Origin: Desulfobacteraceae bacterium
Lineage (GTDB): Bacteria > Desulfobacterota > DSM-4660 > Desulfatiglandales > Desulfatiglandaceae
Direction of reading: 5' to 3'
Assembly (NCBI GenBank): GCA_020349865.1
Contig: CP070700.1
Coordinates: 103,270 to 130,638, forward strand
DNA: 27,369 bases
Below the pieces are notes generated by a model. It saw only the letters and a program-made list of their open reading frames with translations. It searched no databases and had not been told where the DNA came from. Positions within the stretch are counted from its first letter, which is position 1. Every line of letters starts with the position of its first letter. Positions 7,413 through 13,659 of the stretch are shown here, one piece after another. Both the position numbers and the translations under genes were made by a program.

Positions 7413-8414
7413 ATGTCAGGCATCAGTTTAAAAAAAACATTTGTAAGTGTATCGGTATTTGTATTTGTTGTTTTTACAACTACCCTATCAATTGCAGGTC
7501 CGATAACCTTGAAGTTTGGCTGGACTACAGCAGCCGGGAAGACTGATCCATATGCCATTACAGCAAGACAGTTCAAAAAGGCACTTGAGGAAGTGGCCCC
7601 GGGGCAATTTGAAGTTCAGTTTTTCCCCAGCAGACAGCTCGGCGATGAGAAGGAGATGCTCGAGGGGCTGAGCTTCGGGACCCTTGACACGGCAGTTATC
7701 ACCAATTCGCCAATCTCCAGAATTGCTCTTCCGTTTCAGGTAAATGATATGCCATTTATCTATGGTAACAAGGAACAGGCTTACAAGGTGCTCGACGGAC
7801 CCATCGGCCAGAAACTTATGAAGAGCTTAGAAGCCAAGAATATCATCGGCTTTGGCTTTGCCGAAGGCGGTTTTCGCCAAATGATCAATAATGTACGGCA
7901 GGTTGTTTCTCCTGAGGATGTTGGGGGCATTAAGTGGCGCGTGATGCCTAACCCGGTGTACATAGGGATGTTCCGTGCCCTTGGAGGGAACGCTGTGCCA
8001 ATGGCCTGGGGCGAAGTCTTTACGGCGATGCAGCAGGGTACTATAGATGGGCTGGAGATACCTATTGCCGTGATTTTTAATAATCACTATTTTGAGGTTG
8101 CAAAGTATCTGTCGCTCACCAATCATACTTATTCGGCCCTTGGGCTCCTTATGTCAAAGCGAAGGTATAATAGCCTCACGCCCGACCAGCAAACGGCTGT
8201 TAGGAAAGCCGCCCGTAAAGCAATTGACGAAGAGCGCCGCATGAATACAGCGAATGTGAAAGTCTTAATTGACAAGATCAAAGAGAAAGGCATGAAAGTC
8301 AACCAGGTAGGAGATCCTAAGGCCTTTCGCGCAAAAGTAAAGCCGGTTTACGAAGAGTTCAGACCCAGCATAGGGAGCGAACTGCTTGATAGTGTGCTTG
8401 CTGAAGTTAAGTAG
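7413..8414 (+). CDS. dctP: TRAP transporter solute-binding protein, DctP family
   Basis: The 333-residue protein has a signal peptide (basic GISLKK, hydrophobic 10-27, cleavage near SIAGP). The DctP fold shows LKFGWTTAAGKTDPYAI at the mature N-terminus and the ligand-arginine motif KWRVMPN with R176. GGNAVPMAWGEVFTAMQQGT follows, then IDGLE, a segment typical of the family. The start has AAGGAGGT in front. The protein binds an organic acid in the periplasm and delivers it to the DctQ and DctM proteins encoded next. The usual carboxylate ligand is inferred from the conserved arginine; the identity is unknown. A hairpin separates it from dctQ. Confidence 0.96.
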   Translation: MSGISLKKTFVSVSVFVFVVFTTTLSIAGPITLKFGWTTAAGKTDPYAITARQFKKALEEVAPGQFEVQFFPSRQLGDEKEMLEGLSFGTLDTAVITNSPISRIALPFQVNDMPFIYGNKEQAYKVLDGPIGQKLMKSLEAKNIIGFGFAEGGFRQMINNVRQVVSPEDVGGIKWRVMPNPVYIGMFRALGGNAVPMAWGEVFTAMQQGTIDGLEIPIAVIFNNHYFEVAKYLSLTNHTYSALGLLMSKRRYNSLTPDQQTAVRKAARKAIDEERRMNTANVKVLIDKIKEKGMKVNQVGDPKAFRAKVKPVYEEFRPSIGSELLDSVLAEVK

Positions 8415-8431
8415 TAATCTTATTATGCCTC

Positions 8432-8469
8432 TGTGCCCGGCCCCGCAATTAAGTCGGGGTCCAGGCACA
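8432..8469 (+). terminator. Intercistronic hairpin between dctP and dctQ
   Basis: TGTGCCCGGCCCCG pairs with CGGGGTCCAGGCACA with one mismatch and one bulge, giving a GC-rich stem of about 13 bp. It starts 18 bases after the dctP stop and ends 20 bases before the likely dctQ ATG. No T-run follows, so it more likely protects the upstream message from 3' decay or attenuates weakly than terminates fully. It parallels the hairpin at 4972-5004 in the TAXI system. Confidence 0.75.
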
Positions 8470-8489
8470 TATCATCCAAAAAAACCCTC

Positions 8490-8966
8490 ATGACTGTGAT
8501 TATTGATTGGGCAAGCAAGTGGAGTGCACGTATTACTACTGCCGCAGTACTGGCAATTGCTGTCCTGCTGGTAGTTTGTCTGCTCATTTCCATTTTTTTT
8601 CGGTACATCATCGGACATGCACTATCTTTTCCTGAAGAGCTTTCAATGCTTCTTTTTGCATGGCTCGTCCTTCTTACAGGCAGCTTGGGCGTGCGCGAAG
8701 GTTTCCATGTTCGCCTGACCCTGTTAACCAATAAACTGCCATCCACAATGCGCAAAGTTCTGGCTCGCTTAATCACCGTGGGGATTATACTGTTCGGTGG
8801 TGTTCTCCTTTATAGCGGTCAGGATCTCGTTGTGCGCACGGCCGGAGATCTCTCCGCAACCCTTCGCTATCCGATAGAATTCCTCTACTATCCTGCCCCC
8901 GTGTGCGGAGCACTTATTATAGTACACGGATTGTCCAAACTTTTTAACCCGGAAATGGAGAGCTAA
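8490..8966 (+). CDS. dctQ: TRAP transporter small permease, DctQ type
   Basis: The product has 158 residues from the ATG at 8490. An upstream in-frame GTG at 8433 is inside the hairpin and would add 19 residues unlike the family, so it is rejected. There are four membrane helices (about 12-36, 47-68, 87-110 and 127-147). The DctQ signature is visible: a helix ending in RYIIG, then SFPEELSMLLFAWLVLLTGS and GVREGFHVRL. No strong ribosome-binding site precedes the ATG, so translation may be low or coupled. It pairs with the DctM protein encoded four bases downstream. Confidence 0.92.
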   Translation: MTVIIDWASKWSARITTAAVLAIAVLLVVCLLISIFFRYIIGHALSFPEELSMLLFAWLVLLTGSLGVREGFHVRLTLLTNKLPSTMRKVLARLITVGIILFGGVLLYSGQDLVVRTAGDLSATLRYPIEFLYYPAPVCGALIIVHGLSKLFNPEMES

Positions 8967-8970
8967 TACT

Positions 8971-10254
8971 GTGAGTGAGGCATCTTGGGTCTTGACTGTG
9001 GGCTTTGCCATCCTCCTTATTCTGGGCGTACCCATTGTATTTGCCATCGGCATCTCGTCAGTTTTTGCACTATGGCTCCTTAACATTGATATAGTGGTGC
9101 TGGCCCAGACGCTTATAGCTGGTACACAGAAGTTTCCACTGCTTGCTATTCCGGGCTTTCTCCTGGCAGGCGATCTTATGACTGCCGGTGGAGTATCGTC
9201 GCACTTGATGAAAGTGGCCAATAACCTCGTTCGGCACGTGACTGGCGGCATGGGGATGGTGTCGGTACTATCGTCCATGTTCTTCGCTTGCATCACCGGC
9301 TCTGCTCCAGCAACAACTGCAACTATTGGCACTATCATGATTCCGGAGATGGAAAAGCGTGGCTATAGCCGGCGGTTCGCTACCTCTTTGGCGGTGAGCG
9401 TAGGACCTCTCGGTCAAATAATTCCACCGTCCATTCCTTTTATTGTGTGGGGTGTCATCGCAGAGGTATCCATAACCCGTCTGTTTCTCTCCGGTATCGT
9501 GCCGGGCATTCTGGATGGCATGGCTTACATGGCAGTATGTTATCTCATCGCCAAAAGGGCAGGTATTGCCAAAGAGTCCCGTGCCTCATTGCGGGAGTTG
9601 CTGCGCGCCGCTTACGAAGGAAAATGGGCATTACTGGCGCCGGTAATTATTCTGGGCGGCATTTATGGGGGCATATTCACACCCACCGAAGCTTCAATGA
9701 TCGGCGTTGCTTACGGTTTGCTCATAGGATTGTTCGTCTACCGAGGGATCAGCTTCTCAGACATCATACCATTGGTCATGAGATCCATGCGCACAACTGC
9801 TGTAGTAATGTTTATCATCGGTATGGCGGCAACATTCGGCTGGCTTCTTGCTTACGAGCAAGTGCCCGCAAAGATTATTACACTATTACTCGGCGTGTCT
9901 GAAAACCGGATAGTAATCTTGCTGCTTCTTAATCTAATGCTATTGTTCATAGGTGCTGTCATGGATAATCTTGCAGCAATGGTTATTTTAGGAACTCTCC
10001 TTATTAACCTTGGAAACCAACTCGGTATCGATCCAATTCAGTTGGGCCCTATTATAGTAATAAACTTCGCCGTTGGAATGGAAACCCCGCCCCTTGGTTA
10101 TTCACTTTTTGTTGGTTCATCCATTAGTGATCTCTCAATCGAGGAGATAGCCCGAGGCATGTGGCCGTTCTTTCTGGTTGATGTAGGCATGCTTATGCTC
10201 GTCACCTTTGTGCCCTGGGCAACGCTGGCATTGCCCAAACTCATTTTGGGTTAA
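8971..10254 (+). CDS. dctM: TRAP transporter large permease, DctM type
   Basis: The 427-residue protein starts with GTG four bases after the dctQ stop, with GGAG about ten bases upstream. It has about 12 membrane helices with DctM landmarks: PLLAIPGFLLAGDLMTAGGV, the ITGSAPATTATIGTIMIPEM stretch, LGQIIPPSIPFIVWGVIAE, GIFTPTEASMIGVAYG and VGMETPPLGYSLFVG. It completes the DctP-Q-M transporter. It is only moderately similar to the DctM at 404-1705 by eye, so this is not a recent duplication. Confidence 0.96.
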   Translation: MSEASWVLTVGFAILLILGVPIVFAIGISSVFALWLLNIDIVVLAQTLIAGTQKFPLLAIPGFLLAGDLMTAGGVSSHLMKVANNLVRHVTGGMGMVSVLSSMFFACITGSAPATTATIGTIMIPEMEKRGYSRRFATSLAVSVGPLGQIIPPSIPFIVWGVIAEVSITRLFLSGIVPGILDGMAYMAVCYLIAKRAGIAKESRASLRELLRAAYEGKWALLAPVIILGGIYGGIFTPTEASMIGVAYGLLIGLFVYRGISFSDIIPLVMRSMRTTAVVMFIIGMAATFGWLLAYEQVPAKIITLLLGVSENRIVILLLLNLMLLFIGAVMDNLAAMVILGTLLINLGNQLGIDPIQLGPIIVINFAVGMETPPLGYSLFVGSSISDLSIEEIARGMWPFFLVDVGMLMLVTFVPWATLALPKLILG

Positions 10255-10348
10255 AGGCTAAGTGATAGGTAATGGTTCACAATAGGCAAAACATTTGACA
10301 GGACAACAGGTTTAGACATGATAGAAACCCAGTTGATCAGAAAAGGGA

Positions 10349-10403
10349 AGTGCCTAAAGTGAAAAGCATTTAAATTTGTAAATTTAGCTCACTTTAAATA
10401 CTT
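10349..10403. repeat. Imperfect palindrome with nested AAATTT inverted repeat
   Basis: AAGTGCCTAAAGTGA (10349-10363) and TCACTTTAAATACTT (10389-10403) pair at 12 of 15 positions. Between them AAATTTGTAAATTT forms an inner palindrome. It could fold as a long AT-rich cruciform. No second copy was found in the window. Confidence 0.5.
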
Positions 10404-10419
10404 TAAATTTTTACTTACT

Positions 10420-10574
10420 AATATTGATACCCCCGTAAAAAGTCTTTTCACTCGTACTTGCGAGGAGCAAAGCGACGAAGCAACCCCATCATTTCGGGAA
10501 GTTACATCCCATGAGATTGCTTCGCTATGCTCGCAATGACTTTATTAGTGACTTTTTACGAAACCATCAATTTT
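10420..10574. repeat. MITE-like palindromic repeat, copy A
   Basis: The core has perfect 11-bp terminal inverted repeats, CGTAAAAAGTC (10434-10444) and GACTTTTTACG (10550-10560), 127 bases end to end. Weaker flanking symmetry extends to about 155 bases and includes CCATCAATTTT at the right edge. Inside are TTGCGAGGAGCAAAGCGACG and TTGCTTCGCTATGCTCGCAA, which are themselves inverse complements in part. Two related copies lie at 23494-23726 and 25572-25726. It encodes nothing, so any mobility would depend on a transposase encoded elsewhere. Confidence 0.9.
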
Positions 10575-10731
10575 GGTTAATTACTATTATTGTTACCAGA
10601 AGACCTTAAGACTTGATTATAAACTTTAGGAAAGAAAAGTTGAGATTAGGTGTAAGGTCAAGGACCTACATGAATATATCAACAGGATGAAAAACAATTA
10701 TGTTACCCTCATTGGGCCAAAAGGGGCTAAT

Positions 10732-10809
10732 AAATCCCCTCTATCTCCCCTTTAAAAAAGGGGAGGATTTATGCTTCCCCCTTTAATAAAGGGGGATCGA
10801 GGGGGATTT
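10732..10809. repeat. Palindromic AAATCCCC / GGGGATTT repeat
   Basis: This is a 78-base nested palindrome. The left half, AAATCCCCTCTATCTCCCCT, and the right half, AGGGGGATCGAGGGGGATTT, are near inverse complements. Each half also folds by itself (CTCCCCTTTAAAAAAGGGGAG; CCCCCTTTAATAAAGGGGG). A related half copy ends the pdxA-family gene at 2921-2960. Such elements can act as terminators or as non-autonomous repeats. Confidence 0.8.
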
Positions 10810-11026
10810 CGGTCGATCAATGTGGAAAGATATCAGTCTGTTTTATAAAACACCTATGAATGGGTTATGAAAGACGCTTTGTAGTCTTGTAAGAGCCTTG
10901 TGTGCCAATGCATCTATCGAAAATCTACAGGTTTGTTTCGCTCGTTTAGGGTGTTAATCTTGGTTATAATATCTAACAATAGCTGAATTATTATTCTAAG
11001 TGCACCTGTATTATTGGAGAAATGAA

Positions 11027-11944
11027 ATGAAAATACAGTATTTACTAGAAGGTGCCTACGATATACATGTCCATGCTTCACCGGATGTAGTTCCAAGGGC
11101 TATGGATGTCATACAAATTGCAAAGGCGGCACTTGAACAAAGAATGGCTGGAGTGCTGGTTAAAGATCATACCACCAGCACAACGGGTCGTGTTTATATG
11201 CTTAACCATTTACTCAAAGGTTCCTGCCGCTTTTTTAGTTCTCTGGCCCTTAATGCTCCTGTAGGTTTTGTCAATTTAACGGCCGTTGAGTCTGCATTGC
11301 GGTCTGGTACCGATATTATCTATTTTCCTACATATGGTGCCCAAAATCATATTAAGAAATGGGGCTTAGGTAAACCGCCCACCGCCTTTCCTGTTTCGAG
11401 GGATGACAAAACAGGGTTTAGTCTTCTGGATGAGAAAGGTAAAATAAAATATGACATAAACGATGTTTTGAGATTGATTGCCACATACGATGCTGTTTTA
11501 GGGACAGGGCATCTTTCATCTGTTGAATCACTTGAATTAATCAAGTATGCTAAAAAGGCAGGTGTAAAGAGGATTGTGGTAACCCATGCCTCCGAATCTG
11601 TGGTGGATATGAACCCTGATCAACAAAAAGAGGCTGCAAATATGGGTGCCATGATAGAACACTGCTTTTTCGCCGTTACTGACATTTGTCCTGGTAAAAT
11701 CAAACTTGAAAGTATAAGAGACCAGGTTCGAAATATTGGACTCTCTTCATCTATCCTGTCGACGGATTTCGGGCAGGTCAAAAATGTTTCGCCCATTGAA
11801 GGATTTTCATATTATTTGGAAAAAATGCGGGGCCTTGGTTTTTCAGAGGATGAACTCCGTGTTATGATCCACGATAATCCAAAGAAGCTGATTGAGAAAG
11901 GCAGAAAGTCGCCCTTAAAGTGCACTATTTCCAAAATAATGTAA
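11027..11944 (+). CDS. DUF6282-type protein, amidohydrolase-like (function unknown)
   Basis: The product has 305 residues from the ATG at 11027, which has GGAGA six bases upstream. The possible GTG at 11000 adds nine residues before that site and is less likely. Residues 12-16, DIHVH, form the metal-binding D-x-H-x-H motif of amidohydrolase/PHP-like barrels. Further likely metal or active-site positions are in VKDHTT, GTGHLS, VVTHAS and LSTDFGQ near the end. This layout fits the DUF6282 family, whose reaction is not established to my knowledge. The gene stands alone after a repeat-rich gap, on the same strand as the DctPQM operon, so it could hydrolyse the imported compound. That link is inference. 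Confidence 0.75.
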   Translation: MKIQYLLEGAYDIHVHASPDVVPRAMDVIQIAKAALEQRMAGVLVKDHTTSTTGRVYMLNHLLKGSCRFFSSLALNAPVGFVNLTAVESALRSGTDIIYFPTYGAQNHIKKWGLGKPPTAFPVSRDDKTGFSLLDEKGKIKYDINDVLRLIATYDAVLGTGHLSSVESLELIKYAKKAGVKRIVVTHASESVVDMNPDQQKEAANMGAMIEHCFFAVTDICPGKIKLESIRDQVRNIGLSSSILSTDFGQVKNVSPIEGFSYYLEKMRGLGFSEDELRVMIHDNPKKLIEKGRKSPLKCTISKIM

Positions 11945-11975
11945 GAATGTATCGGAATTGCTTTTAACGCGTTGT

Positions 11976-12149
11976 TCAGCGACAGCGCCAGTGACCCCGC
12001 ACCCAGACCCCGCTGACATTATAGTGCCCTGGCACCCAGACTTTTATCTTACATGGGGGTGGGCCAGGTCTTCCGGGGTGGATGACGGTCGTACAGCCTG
12101 CAGCAAAAAAGACAGTGGCAACAACCAAGGCCAACAAAATTTTCTTCAT
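11976..12149 (-). CDS. Small lipoprotein with YXWGXW-like WVPGHY/WVRGHW motifs
   Basis: This 57-codon reading frame starts at ATG 12149 with AAGGA seven to eight bases upstream. It encodes MKK, a hydrophobic stretch and the lipobox AAGC with the acylated cysteine at residue 19. A proline/glycine-rich segment follows, then VWVPGHYNVSGVWVRGHW, two copies of a W-V-x-G-H-aromatic motif as in YXWGXW-repeat proteins. It ends with WRCR. A membrane-anchored envelope role is likely, probably at the outer membrane. It lies 138 bases downstream of the Spy/CpxP-like gene on the same strand and may belong to one envelope-stress unit. It is short, but the signal, lipobox, ribosome-binding site and motif pair together make it credible. 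Confidence 0.75.
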   Translation of the reverse strand: MKKILLALVVATVFFAAGCTTVIHPGRPGPPPCKIKVWVPGHYNVSGVWVRGHWRCR

Positions 12150-12195
12150 GGTTTTTATCCTTGTAATAATTCACCGCAGAAATACTAAGGCCGTC

Positions 12196-12259
12196 TCCCC
12201 CTAACCCCCTTCCGCCATCCTCCGGCCCCTTGGGCCTGCGCCCGGGGGGAAGTGGGGGA
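12196..12259. repeat. GC-rich imperfect palindrome
   Basis: TCCCCCTAACCCCCTTCC (12196-12213) faces GGGGGGAAGTGGGGGA (12244-12259), with an inner GGCCCCTTGGGCC. It lies between the Spy-like pseudogene and the small lipoprotein gene and could be an intercistronic hairpin. It resembles in style, not in exact sequence, the palindromes at 10732-10809 and 2921-2960. Confidence 0.5.
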
Positions 12260-12287
12260 TATGAGGAAAGGATAAAGTGGGGGTGGT

Positions 12288-12739
12288 CTATTTTTTTAAA
12301 TCCGGGCCATCCCTCCAGTGCTGCATCCTCTCCCGGCACATTTTTTGATGGGACATTTTGAGGCGCTGAAAGCGTTCGAATCCAATTGTCTTTCTTACTT
12401 TCAGCAAAAGGTTGAAGCGCCCAGTGCCAGGAAGGCCCGTGCATTCTCCAATCTTTTGAACTGTCCCATAACTGCGGCCTCGTCCAGTGTCTCGCTTTCG
12501 AGGAGATTCTGGAGTTCAAATTGTTCTCTCTCCACGCTGCTCTTGAGCCCAATGAGCTTACGCTGGCTTTCAATAAACACTTCATCCAGCTCGCGCTTTT
12601 CTTCCTCACTCAGGTTAAGCTGCTCTGACAATCGCGGATTGTGCCACCATTTCCCCAGAGGCATGTCGCGCCCCATGGCAACAGCGGGTGAAATCACCAG
12701 GGTCAACAGCAGCACCCCGTTTAAGACCTTTTTTAACAC
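12288..12739 (-). pseudogene. Spy/CpxP-like periplasmic protein, frameshifted
   Basis: The reading frame starts at GTG 12739, with AAGGAG seven bases upstream (a TTG at 12772 is too far out). It encodes a signal peptide (MLKKVLNGVLLLTLVISPAVA), then LSEQLNLSEEEKRELDEVFI and a charged helical region, as in Spy/CpxP/zinc-resistance-associated chaperones and heavy-metal-sensor-like proteins. In this frame it ends early with LALGASTFC at 12401. Another frame continues the family pattern at once, RFNLLLKVRKTIGFERFQRL and so on, to a stop at 12288. One missing base near 12419-12422 (for example GAG reduced to GG in LALERFN) would restore one protein of about 150 residues. It is either a genuine recent inactivation or a sequencing error. 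Confidence 0.8.
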
Positions 12740-12940
12740 AGTGAAGCTCCTTTCCGCCCCGAATCGAAACAAAGGGCATTGCCTTTTGTGGATGGGACGA
12801 CAAATTGAACAAGCTCTTCATTTATCATCCCGCACTTGATTCCTTTCACCCTATAAGACGAATGACCAACGCGATTTGTCTACAATCATCCAAAAAGTAG
12901 CGATTACTTTTACAATGCCCTTAAAACCTACCTCGGAATA

Positions 12941-12970
12941 TTGACTTTTTGCAGTCAAAAAGACTACAAT
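12941..12970 (+). promoter_or_regulatory. vapBC promoter with embedded operator
   Basis: TTGACT (12941-12946) and TACAAT (12965-12970) are 18 bases apart, a good sigma70-type promoter. The -35 box is the left arm of an inverted repeat, TTGACT-6-AGTCAA (12953-12958). A second, overlapping inverted repeat is CTTTTT (12945-12950) with AAAAAG (12957-12962). The palindrome fills the spacer, so a bound antitoxin or toxin-antitoxin complex would block RNA polymerase, as usual in type II modules. The vapB start is 31 bases downstream. Confidence 0.7.
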
Positions 12971-13000
12971 AGAACAAAAATACATCGCGGAGGTATTGGG

Positions 13001-13252
13001 ATGCAATTGACAGTCAGAATGCCTGATGAGTATGGGGAGAAAATTGCGGTTTTGGCGGAAAAGATGGGATTAAAAAGATCAGACATTGCCCGCCTGGCAC
13101 TGAAGCAATTCGTCGATGAAAACCTTGATAATACTCAAACCACTCCTTATCAGAAAGTTATGCATCTGTTGGGGAGTGTGGAAAGCGGTATCAAGGACCT
13201 TGGGAAGCGTCACCGGGATTATCTCTCAATGAAAATCCGGAAAGACTCCTGA
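13001..13252 (+). CDS. vapB: Ribbon-helix-helix antitoxin, VapB-like
   Basis: The product has 83 residues from the ATG at 13001, preceded by GGAGG; an upstream in-frame TTG at 12941 would overlap the promoter and is rejected. The N-terminal MQLTVRMPDEYGEKIAVLAE is a beta strand plus helix, and KRSDIARLALKQFVDE is the second helix of a ribbon-helix-helix DNA-binding fold. The C-terminal tail is charged and probably wraps the toxin. Its TGA overlaps the vapC ATG by one base (TGATG), so the pair is translationally coupled. It should neutralise VapC and repress its own promoter through the palindrome at 12941-12962. Confidence 0.88.
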   Translation: MQLTVRMPDEYGEKIAVLAEKMGLKRSDIARLALKQFVDENLDNTQTTPYQKVMHLLGSVESGIKDLGKRHRDYLSMKIRKDS

Positions 13253-13659
13253 TGCGAGTACTTATGGATACAGGGCCATGGGTGGCCTTGGTCGATCGAA
13301 GTGAGGACCGGCATGAAGAATGTGTGGAATGGTTGAAGGGATTTAAGGGTGAGATTTTTTCCTCGGAAGCTGTGTTAACTGAGGTCCTCTATCTACTCAA
13401 TTTTTCGCCATCGGCCCAATCTGTGGCTTTGGATTTTGTCTTGACTGGCGCAATAGTGCTTGTCCCTTCAAGTCTTGAAAGTCTGACAATGGCAAAGACT
13501 TTAATGGAAAAGCATAAAGACTTTCCTATGGACTTTGCTGATGCTACACTCGTCTGTATCGCTCATGACCTCTCGGTTGAACATATCATGACCTTTGATA
13601 GAAAGGACTTTGGTATCTATCGCCTGCACAAAACACGGTCTTTCATTATCCTGCCATAA
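13252..13659 (+). CDS. vapC: PIN-domain ribonuclease toxin, VapC-like
   Basis: The 135-residue protein has the PIN acidic set in order: D6 in MRVLMDTGPW, E44 in VLTEVLYLL, D94 and D97 in MDFADATLV, and D116 in MTFDRKDF. These coordinate Mg2+ for single-strand RNA cleavage, and known VapC toxins cut tRNA or rRNA. All catalytic positions are present and the C-terminus looks complete, so the toxin should be active. It is coupled to vapB. Its last 159 bases overlap, on the opposite strand, the end of the large BNR-repeat reading frame. Confidence 0.92.
   Translation: MRVLMDTGPWVALVDRSEDRHEECVEWLKGFKGEIFSSEAVLTEVLYLLNFSPSAQSVALDFVLTGAIVLVPSSLESLTMAKTLMEKHKDFPMDFADATLVCIAHDLSVEHIMTFDRKDFGIYRLHKTRSFIILP

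Larger units (their letters stand above)
10255..11026. other. Repeat-rich intergenic region
   Basis: This 772-base gap contains no supportable gene. It holds three separate palindromic elements (10349-10403, 10420-10574, 10732-10809), annotated individually. The remaining bases (about 10575-10731 and 10810-11010) are AT-rich with no recognised gene. The promoter of the DUF6282-type gene should be in the last 150 bases but no clear box pair was found. Confidence 0.6.

Noticed and set aside
10434..10560. Complete insertion sequence
   Set aside because: The element has terminal inverted repeats but is only about 155 bases long and has no transposase frame, so it is at most non-autonomous.
12049..12609. 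186-residue open frame on the minus strand across the Spy-like gene and the lipoprotein gene
   Set aside because: It reads a third frame with no family likeness. The true continuation of the Spy-like gene is in another frame that ends at 12288.
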